Below, piece by piece: positions 17,052 through 25,771 of a stretch of DNA of 64,000 nucleotides. The notes under the pieces are model-generated. The model had not been told where the DNA came from. It saw nothing but the letters and a program-made list of their open reading frames with translations, and did no database searches. A program made the translations under genes and the position numbers. Numbering within the stretch: position 1 is the first letter of the stretch; each line of letters starts with the position of its first letter. The DNA is from Nocardioides sp. SYSU D00038. Lineage in GTDB: Bacteria; Actinomycetota; Actinomycetes; Propionibacteriales; Nocardioidaceae. The stretch covers positions 1 through 64,000 of the forward strand of contig NZ_JAFFJT010000027.1 in NCBI RefSeq assembly GCF_016924665.1, in the 5' to 3' direction.

Positions 17052-17597
17052 TCAGCCGACGGCGACCCAGCGCTTGCCGAAGGCGTGGTGGGCGGGCACC
17101 ACGTCGACCGGCTTCCGGTCGGGGTAGTCGTTGCGCGCCTCGACGTTGATCCGCACGTGCTTGGGCCCCTGGTCGCCGGCCGGTCGCAGGCAGCGGCGCG
17201 GCACGCTGAAGCGGGCGACGCCGGTGTCGGTGTAGCGGAACGACCTCAGCGAGCAGGTGCGGGTCGCGTCCGGGTCGTGCCAGGTGTCGACCTTCGAGAC
17301 CGTCAGCCTGGGCTCGACCTCGACCGAGGCGCCGAGGACGTACTCGGGGCCGGGGTTGCGGGCGTCGGTGTCGACGTGCACGACCCAGTAGTCGGCGGCG
17401 TCGTCCTTCTCGGGGACGACCGACACGACGACGCGGGTCTTGAGGTGCTCGACCTCGACCCGGTCGACGTCGCCGCCGAACCCGGTCCTCACCTGGTCGC
17501 CCTTCGGGTCGTCCATGGTGATCGTCTGGGCGCTCGCTGCGGCGGGCAGGGCCAGCAGGGCGGTCGTGGCCAGGGCCGCGATCGTGGTGGTGCGCAT
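17052..17597 (-). CDS. Secreted protein of unknown function
   Basis: A 181-residue exported protein with a clear signal peptide (residues 1-23, cleavage near ASA-QT). The mature part is a single beta-rich domain with a TMDDPKGD opening and two Cys that could form a disulfide (TCSLRSFRYTDTGVARFSVPRRC). No enzyme motif. The ATG at 17597 follows gagagg. A short basic upstream extension of the frame is not credible. Not recognised further. Confidence 0.75.
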   Translation of the reverse strand: MRTTTIAALATTALLALPAAASAQTITMDDPKGDQVRTGFGGDVDRVEVEHLKTRVVVSVVPEKDDAADYWVVHVDTDARNPGPEYVLGASVEVEPRLTVSKVDTWHDPDATRTCSLRSFRYTDTGVARFSVPRRCLRPAGDQGPKHVRINVEARNDYPDRKPVDVVPAHHAFGKRWVAVG

Positions 17598-17715
17598 GGT
17601 GGTTGGTTCCTCTCGGTTCTTCGTCTGGTGCCCGTGTGACGACCCCTGCTCGGGAAAAGTTGCGGAGTGACGACGTGGTCGCTGGCGGATGTCCTGCGGG
17701 GCTAGGTTGGGAGCC

Positions 17716-19302
17716 ATGAGCGACGCCCCCGCCCGACCCCGCCAGGCCCGCTACGACGTGGTCGTCGTGGGTGGCGGCCACAACGGCCTGGTGGCCGCGG
17801 CCTACCTGGCCCGGGCCGGGCTGGAGGTGCTGGTGCTCGAGCAGCTCGACCACGTGGGCGGCGCCGCGGTCTCGGCCGCGGCGTTCCCGGGTCGGCCGAC
17901 CCGGCTCTCGCGCTACAGCTACCTCGTCTCGCTGATGCCCGACCGGCTGATGGCCGAGCTCGACCTCGACGTGCGGCTCGCGTCGCGCACGACGGCGTCC
18001 TACACGCCGGTCGTGCGCGGTGGGCGCCACCTCGGCCTGCTCGCCGAGCGGCCCGAGGGCCCGGCGACCCGGGCGTCGTTCGAGGAGGTCACCGGAGGCC
18101 CGGCCGACTTCGAGGCGTGGGAGCGGTTCTACGCCGACGTCGCCGGCCTGGCCGCGGCGGTCGCCCCGACGCTGATGGAGCCGCTGCCCACCGAGCAGGC
18201 CGTGCAGGAGCAGGTCTCGGCCGAGGTGTGGCGCGAGCTGGTGCTCGAGCCGCTGGGACTCGCGATCGAGCGCCGGTTCGCCGACGACGTGGTGCGCGGC
18301 GTGGTCGCCACCGACGCGCTGATCGGCACCTTCGCCTCGCTCACCAGCGAGTCACTGGTGCAGAACCGCTGCTTCCTCTACCACCTGATCGGCAACGGCA
18401 CCGGCGAGTGGCGGGTGCCGATCGGCGGCATGGGCGCGGTCACGGACGCACTGGCCCGCGTGGCAGCCGGCGCGGGTGCGGAGCTCCTGACCTCGGCCCG
18501 GGTCGCGCGCATCCACCCCGGCGACGACGTCTCGGTCGTCGAGCTCGATGCGGCTTCCGGGGGCGCGTCCGTCGAGGCCCGCCACGTGTTGAGCAACGTC
18601 GCGCCCTGGGTGCTGCGCGGATTGCTCGGCGAGGAGGCCGACCCGGCCACCAAGCCCGAGGGCTCGCAGCTGAAGATCAACTTCCTCCTCGACCGGCTGC
18701 CCCGGCTGCGCTCGGGGGTCGACCCGGAGGTCGCCTTCGCCGGCACCCTCCACCTCAACGAGGGCTACCAGCAGCTCGAGACGGCGTACGCCGAGGCCGC
18801 GGCCGGCCGGGTGCCGACCGAGCTCCCCGGCGAGGTCTACTGCCACTCGCTCACCGACCCCTCGATCCTCGGCGACGTTCCGCCCGGCACCCACACGCTC
18901 ACGTACTTCGGGCTGCACACGCCGGCCAGCCTGTTCGAGGCCGACCCCGCCGGCGCGCGCTCCGCCGCGATCGGTCGGGCCATCGCCGCGCTCGACGAGC
19001 ACCTGCTCGACCCGATCGGGTCGGTGGTCGCGCGCGACGAGCGGGGCGATCCGTGCATCGAGGCCAAGATCCCCCAGGACGTCGAGGCCGACCTCGGCAT
19101 GCCGGGCGGCCACATCTTCCACGGCGACCTCGACTGGCCCTGGGCGCCGCCCCGGTCGCGCCTCGACACCCCCGCCCAGGCCTGGGGCGTGCAGACCGAC
19201 CACCCCGGCGTGCTGCTGTGCGGCTCGGGGTCGCGCCGCGGCGGCGCGGTCTCGGGCCTCGGCGGCCACTCGGCGGCGATGGCGGTGCTCGCCTCGCGGT
19301 GA
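17716..19302 (+). CDS. Phytoene desaturase/PYROXD2-type FAD oxidoreductase
   Basis: A 528-residue flavoprotein. The N-terminal dinucleotide fold is VVVVGGGHNGLVAAAYLARAG (residues 15-35). The C-terminal FAD-binding segment is GVLLCGSGSRRGGAVSGLGGHSAAM. The overall pattern matches the NAD(P)/FAD-dependent oxidoreductases related to phytoene desaturase and PYROXD2. No carotenoid genes are nearby, so the substrate is open. ATG with a weak ggga site. Confidence 0.88.
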   Translation: MSDAPARPRQARYDVVVVGGGHNGLVAAAYLARAGLEVLVLEQLDHVGGAAVSAAAFPGRPTRLSRYSYLVSLMPDRLMAELDLDVRLASRTTASYTPVVRGGRHLGLLAERPEGPATRASFEEVTGGPADFEAWERFYADVAGLAAAVAPTLMEPLPTEQAVQEQVSAEVWRELVLEPLGLAIERRFADDVVRGVVATDALIGTFASLTSESLVQNRCFLYHLIGNGTGEWRVPIGGMGAVTDALARVAAGAGAELLTSARVARIHPGDDVSVVELDAASGGASVEARHVLSNVAPWVLRGLLGEEADPATKPEGSQLKINFLLDRLPRLRSGVDPEVAFAGTLHLNEGYQQLETAYAEAAAGRVPTELPGEVYCHSLTDPSILGDVPPGTHTLTYFGLHTPASLFEADPAGARSAAIGRAIAALDEHLLDPIGSVVARDERGDPCIEAKIPQDVEADLGMPGGHIFHGDLDWPWAPPRSRLDTPAQAWGVQTDHPGVLLCGSGSRRGGAVSGLGGHSAAMAVLASR

Positions 19303-19371
19303 GCAGCACCACGCCCTTACGATTTCGCCGGCCGCTCGCCCGCTGGTAGTGTTCACGTCGCTTGACGGCAC

Positions 19372-19444
<73 letters not shown>

Positions 19445-19449
19445 CTGAT

Positions 19450-19480
19450 GGCCCCTGACCGGCGTTGCTGGTCGGGGGCC
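19450..19480 (+). terminator. Hairpin after tRNA-Lys
   Basis: 11-bp arms ggcccctgacc / ggtcgggggcc with one G-T pair and a 9-base loop, 5 bases past the tRNA end. Confidence 0.7.
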
Positions 19481-19520
19481 GCTGTCGTTCTCGAGGGCGC
19501 CTCGGCCGCGCCATCACCGG

Positions 19521-19916
19521 CTACGGGTTGAGGTCGGGAAGGCCCGTGGGGTAGCCCCAGGCCAGACCGCCGAAGAACCACATGCTGAAGCTCGCGACGA
19601 TCATCGGCAGGCCGGCTATCGGGGAGATGGCGAGGATGGCCGGCCCCGAGATGGCCCCCAACGCCACCGTGAGGCGCTGCGCGCCGGTGAGCGGCTCACG
19701 ACCTCGTCCCTTGCGGGCCATCCGAGCGCCCACCACGGTCCCCACGAACCAGAGTCCTGTTGCCGAGACCAGCGCCACGAACGGATAGGCGATGCGGGCC
19801 GCGCTTGACACCAAGACCCAAGAAGTCAAGATGCCGATTACTCCCAGGCCAGCGCAGATGTACGGCACCGGCCGAAGCTGTTGTCGGATGTACTCGGGGG
19901 TGTGCTCCTCGCGCAT
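19521..19916 (-). CDS. Small multi-pass membrane protein, unknown
   Basis: 131 residues with about four hydrophobic segments (YICAGLGVIGILTSWVLV, ALVSATGLWFVGTVVG, LGAISGPAILAISPIAG, PMIVASFSMWFFGG). The ATG at 19916 is preferred over the longer frame because gaggag lies 5-6 bases upstream and the extra N-terminus is Arg/Gly-rich. No family recognised. Confidence 0.65.
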   Translation of the reverse strand: MREEHTPEYIRQQLRPVPYICAGLGVIGILTSWVLVSSAARIAYPFVALVSATGLWFVGTVVGARMARKGRGREPLTGAQRLTVALGAISGPAILAISPIAGLPMIVASFSMWFFGGLAWGYPTGLPDLNP

Positions 19917-20014
19917 GCGATCTCCTCGTCCACCGTCAGGGCGTCCTGTCAGCCAGCGTCGCGAATCGGGTGGGCCCACGTCCAGCACGCGGCTGTCGGT
20001 TCGTCGCGGTCGTC

Positions 20015-20484
20015 CTAGTCCCCGATCACGAAGCGGTAAGTGTGAGCGGGCGACTTGCTGTCACTCACCATCCCCGTCCCGAGGGCCGAACTAGTGGGAA
20101 CCGTGACGCTGGCAACGAACCCGACGTCGAGACCGTCTCTCACCACCCGGGGAGTGAACTCGCCGAGCTACATCCGCGTGCCGTCCGGGAGGGTCACCGT
20201 CAGCTCGACGGGTCTCAGGGGTTCCAGTTCGCTGCACTCCCCGGTGTCGTTGCAGGTCGAGCTGTAGCCGTGACCGTAGACCTTGAAGGTGTCCCCTGGA
20301 CTGACGGTCAGGTCGGGGGCCGGGGACCGGCTGTCGGGCGCTTCGGAGAGCGAGTCGTCGTCGAGCCAGGGTCCGTAGCAGCCACCCGTCGAGTCGGAGC
20401 TGCAGTCCGTCGGGGGTGCCCCGCACCCGCCAGGAGCAGCAACGCTGTCAGAGTGCCGGCGGCCAGTTGCGGGCCATGGGTCAT
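20015..20484 (-). pseudogene. Decayed lipoprotein gene (frameshift at the lipobox, then amber stop)
   Basis: The ATG at 20484 begins a typical lipoprotein leader (MTHGPQLAAGTLTALLLLAG). Right at the lipobox, near 20425-20427, the frame must shift by one base. Restoring a single T gives LLAG-Cys followed by GAPPTDCSSDS. The mature part then runs with Cys-rich beta sequence to an in-frame TAG at 20168-20170. Beyond it the same frame stays open for 50 sensible codons (from LGEFTPRVV to YRFVIGD) up to the stop at 20015. Two independent lesions argue for decay rather than recoding. Confidence 0.7.
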
Positions 20485-20593
20485 GTGTCTCGGACGCTGT
20501 TCCGGCAGGCCGGGTTCCGGCAGCCTCGACACCCGCCCCGCGACAGCGGCGCGGAGCCCCCAACGAGGGCACGTCGCGGATGGCGTAACAGAA

Positions 20594-20620
20594 GGCCCCC
20601 TGACCATCGGTCAGGGGGCC
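20594..20620. terminator. Perfect 12-bp hairpin terminator
   Basis: Arms ggccccctgacc and ggtcagggggcc with a 3-base loop. It lies after the stop codon of the secreted coiled-coil gene (ends 20670) and before the lipoprotein pseudogene. Confidence 0.85.
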
Positions 20621-20669
20621 CGCTCTGCTGTCCGGGAGATGTGCGCCCGGGCAGTGGATCCGGGACCGG

Positions 20670-21050
20670 TCAGGCGGCGGGCGCCTGGCCCGCCTCGCAG
20701 GCGGCGAGCCGCTCGATCGCCTTGGCCAGCCGCACCTGCTGGGCGGTCTTGGACTTCTTGGCCTCGTCCTTGCGGTCCTTGGCGCGCTCGAGCGCGGCCC
20801 GGGCCCGGGCCCTCTCGACGCGGGTGTCCGCCTGGCGCAGGCCCTTGCGAGCCGTGGCGACCTTGTCCTTCTGCCGCCCGAAGACCGCGGTCACGCGGGC
20901 CAGAGCCTGCTCGGCCTTGGCGACCTGCGCCTCCTGCCGTGCGCACGACTCCGGGGCCGGGGTCGGAGCCGCGGACGCGACGGTGGCGCCGCCGAGTCCC
21001 AGGGCCAGGGTGGAGAGCAGGGCAGCGACGGACGTGCGGGTGCGAGTCAT
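20670..21050 (-). CDS. Secreted coiled-coil protein
   Basis: 126 residues. The signal peptide spans residues 1-28 (ASA-AP cleavage), followed by a charged helical domain rich in Lys, Arg, Glu and Ala with heptad character (QEAQVAKAEQALARVTAVF and onward). Two Cys flank the helical region (CARQ near the start, AACEAG near the end) and may cross-link it. The ATG follows aaggag. A perfect hairpin terminator lies downstream. Function unknown. Confidence 0.72.
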   Translation of the reverse strand: MTRTRTSVAALLSTLALGLGGATVASAAPTPAPESCARQEAQVAKAEQALARVTAVFGRQKDKVATARKGLRQADTRVERARARAALERAKDRKDEAKKSKTAQQVRLAKAIERLAACEAGQAPAA

Positions 21051-21135
21051 GGGGGTGCTCCTTCGTGGGGTTCGCATCACTCGCCCATGTCGGGAACGAA
21101 CGGCTGCGTTACACCCGCCGGCCCGTCGAAGGGCC

Positions 21136-21297
21136 TCAGCCACCCGTGGCGCGACGCCGCCGACGGCGGTGGCCGGCCACGTCGGCCGCCACCCCGGCCG
21201 CGACGAGCGCCCCGAGCGCGATCCACACGAGCGGCGAGAAGTCGCATCCCGCGAGGGCGCCGACCAGGGCCGCCACGAGCACGAGCAACGCGAGCAT
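21136..21297 (-). CDS. Possible small membrane protein
   Basis: 53 residues: a hydrophobic N-terminus (MLALLVLVAALVGALAGC), a second hydrophobic stretch (SPLVWIALGALVAAGVAADV) and a basic tail (HRRRRRR). The N-terminal half could be read as a lipobox (LAG-Cys). The ribosome site is weak and there is no homologue I recognise. Confidence 0.35.
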   Translation of the reverse strand: MLALLVLVAALVGALAGCDFSPLVWIALGALVAAGVAADVAGHRRRRRRATGG

Positions 21298-21596
21298 CGA
21301 CCCCGGAAACAGCAACTCGCGGCCCTCCGCCTGTGGTCGGTCCCGTCGAGGAAATGAGTAGACCCGCTGGCGTCTCGGGTCACCAGCGGGTCTGCACCCA
21401 ACCCTAGGGCGGCGCCGCGGGCCGGACCATGGCCGAAGCGGGTCATCCTCGCCTAGCCCGACCGGACTACGACGTCCGGTCGGGCGCCGACCTCGACGGG
21501 ACTCAACAGAACGTGCACACCACTTGCACGCCCTCGGCGCAGGCTCCTCCTGCAACCGGCCGCCACCCGCGGCCCGACTTCCGAGAGGCAACCGAG
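21298..21596. other. Spacer with an inverted repeat, no gene seen
   Basis: Contains a perfect 11-bp inverted repeat, agacccgctgg (21360-21370) / ccagcgggtct (21383-21393), with a 12-base loop. Its direction of action is unclear, since it lies upstream of genes on both strands. Otherwise I see nothing but the leader of the methyltransferase gene. Confidence 0.5.
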
Positions 21597-22457
21597 ATGA
21601 CCAGCACCACCACCGGCACCACCGGCACCACCGGCACCACCAACAGCACCACCCCCTCCATGGACGACCTGCGCACCAAGCAGCAGGCCGTCTGGAGCAG
21701 CGGCGACTACAACCGGATCGCCGCGCTGACCGTCCCCGTCAACGAGATGGTCGTGGCGGCCGCGGCCGTCCGCCCCGGCGAGCGCGTCCTCGACATCGCC
21801 ACCGGCACCGGGCACGCCGCCCTCGCCGCGGCCCGCCAGGGTGGCGACGTCACCGGCATCGACTACGTCCCGGCGCTGCTCGAGATCGCGCGCGACCGTG
21901 CGGCGGCCGAGCACGTCGAGGTCGAGTTCACCGAGAGCGCCGCCGAGCACCTGCCGTTCGACGACGCGTCGTTCGACGTCGTGGTCTCGGCCATCGGCGT
22001 GATGTTCGCGGCCGACCACCAGGCCGCCGCCGACGAGATCGCCCGGGTCAGCCGCCCCGGCGGCCGGGTCGCGCTGGCGAGCTGGACCGCCGAGGGCTTC
22101 GTCGGCGGCATCCTCGGCACCGTCGGCCGCCACGTCTCCCCGCCGCCCGGCGCCCAGCCGGCCGTGCGCTGGGGCGACGAGGCGATCGTCGCCGGACTGC
22201 TCGGCGACCGGGTCACCGACCTCGCCTCCACGACCCACGTGGTGCCGGTGCGGTTCGCCGACGCCGCGGCGTTCGCCGACCTGTTCCTCACCTACTACGG
22301 CCCGACCTACAGCGCGGCCGCGAAGCTCGACGACGCCGGCCGGAGCGCGCTGCGTGCCGACCTGGTCGAGCTCGCGAGCTCGTCCGCCGTGTCGACCGAC
22401 GGCGACGCGATCCACCTCGAGTGGCAGTACCGCGTCGTCACCGCCACCCGGGCCTGA
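21597..22457 (+). CDS. Class I SAM-dependent methyltransferase
   Basis: A 286-residue methyltransferase with motif I VLDIATGTGHAALAAAR, a motif II acidic turn (DVTGIDYVP), and the post-motif segments PFDDASFDVVVSAIGVMFAA and RPGGRVALASW. The family resembles UbiE/type-11 enzymes; the substrate is unknown. The ATG at 21597 has a gagagg site 8 bases ahead. It produces a Thr-Gly-rich leader (TTTGTTGTTGTT) encoded by tandem accaccggc units. A start at the later Met22 is possible and would omit this repeat. Confidence 0.88.
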   Translation: MTSTTTGTTGTTGTTNSTTPSMDDLRTKQQAVWSSGDYNRIAALTVPVNEMVVAAAAVRPGERVLDIATGTGHAALAAARQGGDVTGIDYVPALLEIARDRAAAEHVEVEFTESAAEHLPFDDASFDVVVSAIGVMFAADHQAAADEIARVSRPGGRVALASWTAEGFVGGILGTVGRHVSPPPGAQPAVRWGDEAIVAGLLGDRVTDLASTTHVVPVRFADAAAFADLFLTYYGPTYSAAAKLDDAGRSALRADLVELASSSAVSTDGDAIHLEWQYRVVTATRA

Positions 22458-22492
22458 CGCGCCGGACCAGTCCCCCGATCCAGGAGTACCTC

Positions 22493-23512
22493 GTGAACCG
22501 CTCCCGCACCCTGTCCCGCACGGTCGGCACCGCCCTCGTGGTGCTGGCCGGGGGGCTGGTCCTGCCTCCCGCCCCCGCCACCGGCGCACCGGTGACCTCG
22601 TCGGCCCTCGCGACGATGGCCGGCGTCATGTACCGGCCGAGCGTCTGCACCGGCCCCCAGAACGAGCTGGCCCCCGAGGTCGCCGCGCCCGTGGACGGCA
22701 GCACCACGACGAGCCGCGCCAGCGCGGCGTCCACCATCACCCACGTCGCCTCGGGCGGCTCCATCCGCACCGACCAGCAGGTCAGCGCCACGACCCGGGG
22801 ACGGCTGCGAGGCGGTCAGCTCTCGGAGGTACGCCTCACCGCCACCGGTCGCGTCGCTACCGACCGACGCGCCTCCGACCCGTGCACCACGATGTCCGTG
22901 GCGTACGCCGTCCGCACCCTCGACTTCACGTTGGAGCGCCCCCAGTGGGTGTCGGTGTCGCTGGGCCGGACCGGCGAGGGACAGGGGCACGTGCGCATCA
23001 GCACCGACGACGGCGCCACGGTCCTCGAGACGGGCACGCCACCGTTGCGCGGGACACCGGGTCCGGCGTACCTGCCGGCCGGCAGCTACAACCTCGCCGC
23101 CACCGTCACCTGGGGGGTCCTGGCAGACGCCTCGGACACCACGGGGTCCGGCACGAATGCCGGCACCGTGACGGTCGACGTCGGCCTGCACGACCCCGGC
23201 TCCGCGGTCACCGGCCCCACGGGCCGCGGTAGCCGTTACGCCGTCCCGGGCTCTGCGGCGTGTGCGAGCGGCACCGTGCCCGTCACCCTGCGCGGAGCGG
23301 CGCGCCGCGCCCGTTCCGTCGTCGTCAGCGTCGACGGGCGGCGGGTGCGCACCCTGCGTCGTCCCACGCCCGGCCGCACGGTGCGGGTGCGGCTCGGCTC
23401 CACCCGCCCCACCACGACGGTGCGCGCGCGCCTCGTCGTCGACCCGCCCGGTGCGCGTCGACGGGCCACCGTCACCGTCACCCGCACCTACCGGTCCTGC
23501 GCCCCGCGCTGA
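22493..23512 (+). CDS. Secreted protein, tandem paralogue 1
   Basis: A 339-residue exported protein with a signal peptide at residues 1-32 (PATGA-P). The central beta-rich domain carries paired Cys (SVCTG, DPCTT) and a Ser/Thr-rich region. The C-terminal domain ends VVSVDGRRVRTLRRPTPGRT then RLVVDPPGARRRATV and a final Cys. The same plan and C-terminal module recur in the next gene, so the two arose by tandem duplication. GTG start with caggag. It could be an adhesin or envelope protein; no catalytic residues are seen. Confidence 0.75.
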   Translation: MNRSRTLSRTVGTALVVLAGGLVLPPAPATGAPVTSSALATMAGVMYRPSVCTGPQNELAPEVAAPVDGSTTTSRASAASTITHVASGGSIRTDQQVSATTRGRLRGGQLSEVRLTATGRVATDRRASDPCTTMSVAYAVRTLDFTLERPQWVSVSLGRTGEGQGHVRISTDDGATVLETGTPPLRGTPGPAYLPAGSYNLAATVTWGVLADASDTTGSGTNAGTVTVDVGLHDPGSAVTGPTGRGSRYAVPGSAACASGTVPVTLRGAARRARSVVVSVDGRRVRTLRRPTPGRTVRVRLGSTRPTTTVRARLVVDPPGARRRATVTVTRTYRSCAPR

Positions 23513-23531
23513 CCACCGACAGGAGAAGAAC

Positions 23532-24545
23532 ATGGACCACCACCCCCACCGACGCCCGACGGCGGTCGCGACCTTCGCCCTGGTCGCATCACTGGTGCTG
23601 GCCCCGGCACCGGCCGAGGCCGCGGCGATCGACGAGGCGTCGATCGACGGCTTCGTCGGCGCCTACCACACCAACACGACAGGTTGCCTGACCACGACCA
23701 CACCCAACCAGCCGCGCACGCCGGTCCCTCCGGGCCGGACCGTGACCCGCACCGTCAGTGGCAGCAGCACCACCAACCACACCGGTGGCGCGGTCACCCG
23801 CACCACGATGCGGGCGTCCGGCACCGCGACGGTGCAGGGGCGCGGTGGCCAGCTGGGGTCGACGCAGCTCACGGCGTCCGGCCGGGTCGAGAGCACCGAG
23901 GACCCCGGGCAGGTCTGCCGGGTCGCCGCCTGGACGCAGGTGGACCACGAGGTTGCCTTCCGCCTCGACCGTCCGCAGTGGCTGGTGCTGACCTCGTCGG
24001 CGACCCGCGACACCAGCGCCTACCTCGAGCTCGAGCCGGCCGGACCGGTCGGGAAGCACGTCTCCTACGAGGACCGTTCGGGCGGCGAGCACACCGCCAC
24101 CTGGTTCCTGCCCGCCGGCTCCTACGAGGTCGACCTCGGCCTCTACTGGGAGGTGGTCGCCGAGGACGAGAGCTCGCTCCAGCGGGTGCGGAGCGGCTCG
24201 GGCCGGATCCGACTCGACCTGCACGACGGCGGGAGCGCGACCTCCGTGACCACCGGGCGGGGGCGTCGCCACGTCGCGCTGGCCGACGCCGCCACCTGCG
24301 CGAACCGGTCGGTCGCTGCGACCTTCCGCCGCACCGGCACCGTGCGCAAGGCGGTCCTCACCGTCGACGGCCGGCGGGCCCGCAGCGTGCGGCGCCCCGA
24401 GCCGGGCCGCACGTACGTCGTGCCCGGGCTGCCCGCGACGCGCGGCGCGACCGTGGGCGTCCGGCTGGTCGTCGACCCCCCGGGGCCGCGCCGTACCAAG
24501 GTCGTCACGGCCCGTCGGTCGTACCGCGCGTGCGCCCCCGCCTGA
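23532..24545 (+). CDS. Secreted protein, tandem paralogue 2
   Basis: 337 residues with a signal peptide at residues 1-30 (AEA-AA). The architecture matches the preceding gene: Cys-containing N-terminal part, GTATVQGRGGQLGSTQLTAS-like central segment, then LTVDGRRARSVRRPEPGRT and RLVVDPPGPRR with a terminal Cys. It starts 19 bases after the first paralogue's stop, with aggagaa ahead of the ATG, so the pair is an operon. Divergence between the copies is substantial, so the duplication is old. Confidence 0.75.
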   Translation: MDHHPHRRPTAVATFALVASLVLAPAPAEAAAIDEASIDGFVGAYHTNTTGCLTTTTPNQPRTPVPPGRTVTRTVSGSSTTNHTGGAVTRTTMRASGTATVQGRGGQLGSTQLTASGRVESTEDPGQVCRVAAWTQVDHEVAFRLDRPQWLVLTSSATRDTSAYLELEPAGPVGKHVSYEDRSGGEHTATWFLPAGSYEVDLGLYWEVVAEDESSLQRVRSGSGRIRLDLHDGGSATSVTTGRGRRHVALADAATCANRSVAATFRRTGTVRKAVLTVDGRRARSVRRPEPGRTYVVPGLPATRGATVGVRLVVDPPGPRRTKVVTARRSYRACAPA

Positions 24546-24619
24546 GGTCGGCGACCGGCGTTGCCGCGAAGTTCGCCGATCGTGACCCGGTGTTCACCGC
24601 GACGCCCTACCGTGGGCAC

Positions 24620-24910
24620 GTGGCGAGAGACATGGGGTCGGGCTCGCAGGAGCACCGCTGGGTCGACGACGCGTGCGCGACGTGCGGCATGCGGCGGAGC
24701 GAGACCTGGCTGCTCGACGAGCACCAGCGCCCCGTGATGGCCCTGGTGTGGACCACCCGCGACGGCCTGCAGGGGATCCGCACCTCGCCCTGGATGAAGG
24801 GCGTGGCGCCGCCCGTGGGCCGGCTGCCCCACCAGACCGCCGAGCAGGCCTTCCCCGGCGTCGAGGTCGGCCGCGAGCCGGCCTGCCGTCCGCTGCTCGC
24901 CTCCAGCTGA
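24620..24910 (+). CDS. Small protein with a Cys-x-x-Cys pair, unknown
   Basis: 96 residues from GTG (an ATG four codons later at 24632 is an alternative). It opens with a compact DDACATCGMRRSETWLLD motif that could bind metal, followed by a Trp- and Pro-containing region. A very strong hairpin terminator directly follows, supporting a real transcript end. Not recognised. Confidence 0.5.
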   Translation: MARDMGSGSQEHRWVDDACATCGMRRSETWLLDEHQRPVMALVWTTRDGLQGIRTSPWMKGVAPPVGRLPHQTAEQAFPGVEVGREPACRPLLASS

Positions 24911-24924
24911 TCCGCCGCTGACGC

Positions 24925-24960
24925 GGCACACCCCGCCCGGGTGCCCGGGCGGGGTGTGCC
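24925..24960. terminator. Strong bidirectional hairpin
   Basis: 17-bp perfect arms (24925-24941 and 24944-24960) around a minimal centre, lying between convergent genes (small protein and fasciclin protein). Confidence 0.9.
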
Positions 24961-24976
24961 TGTCTGGTGGCGTGCG

Positions 24977-25630
24977 TCAGAGGTCGGCCGGACGCAGCAC
25001 CCGGTCGATGCCGTGGGCAACCTGGCGGTTGCCCCGGTTGAGGTCGAGCAGCGCCGGGATCGCCCGGGGGTTGCGGGCGTCGCGGTCCTTGTCGAGCAGC
25101 GTGACCGCGCCCTTGATGACGTGCAGCTTGATCGTGCCGCCCTGGGCGGTGGTGACCGTGCCGCCCTTCTTGGCGGCGGCGACCACCTTGGGCGAGGTCA
25201 GGGTCCGGGCCGGGACCACGTGGTAGAGCAGGATGGTCTCGATCGTGTCGACGTCGGCGGCCGCGAGGATCGCGGCGACCGTGCGCTTCTCGGTGCGCGG
25301 GGTGCTGCCGGTCAGGCTGCGCACCAGCCTCTGGAAGGCGCGGTCGGTCGGCAGGAACGCCGTCAGCCGGGTGCCGCCCCTGGCCAGCAGTCCGACCGGG
25401 CTGTCCGGCTTGGCGTCGAGGACCGCGAGGGCCGCGGCCTCCATGATGTCGAAGTCCTTCCAGTTCTTGTCGAACCGGACGCCGTCCGCGGCCAGCACCT
25501 TGACCAGGCTGCGCTTGCCGGCGGCGCTCGGGGCGGCCTCGGCCGAGGTGGCCGGGGCCAGCGCGCCGATCGCGGCCACTGCTCCGGCCACCGCCGTGAC
25601 CAGGATTCGCTTCGTGCGCTGTGCGTGCAT
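24977..25630 (-). CDS. Secreted fasciclin-domain protein
   Basis: 217 residues with a signal peptide at 1-32 (AEAAP) and one FAS1 domain. Visible FAS1 landmarks are the H1 box (TRLTAFLPTDRAFQRLV), the YHVVPARTL motif and the closing NRQVAHGIDRVLRP. FAS1 domains mediate adhesion at the cell surface. The ATG at 25630 follows ggagga. It lies downstream of, and may be controlled by, the MerR-DICT regulator 140 bases away. Confidence 0.92.
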   Translation of the reverse strand: MHAQRTKRILVTAVAGAVAAIGALAPATSAEAAPSAAGKRSLVKVLAADGVRFDKNWKDFDIMEAAALAVLDAKPDSPVGLLARGGTRLTAFLPTDRAFQRLVRSLTGSTPRTEKRTVAAILAAADVDTIETILLYHVVPARTLTSPKVVAAAKKGGTVTTAQGGTIKLHVIKGAVTLLDKDRDARNPRAIPALLDLNRGNRQVAHGIDRVLRPADL

Positions 25631-25771
25631 GTCTCCTCCTCCGTGGGGCAGGCCCGGCGGTCGCCGGGTCGCGAGGAACGGCCCCCGGGCGGGCCGGGCT
25701 CCTCCTCGTGGGTGCTTCGGAGCCACAGTTGTCGCGGATTGCACAGCCTGTTGAAATTTTCGGGTGGCGGC

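Noticed and set aside
20168-20170. In-frame TAG read as pyrrolysine or programmed read-through
   Set aside because: The same gene also needs a frameshift at the lipobox; two lesions fit a pseudogene better.
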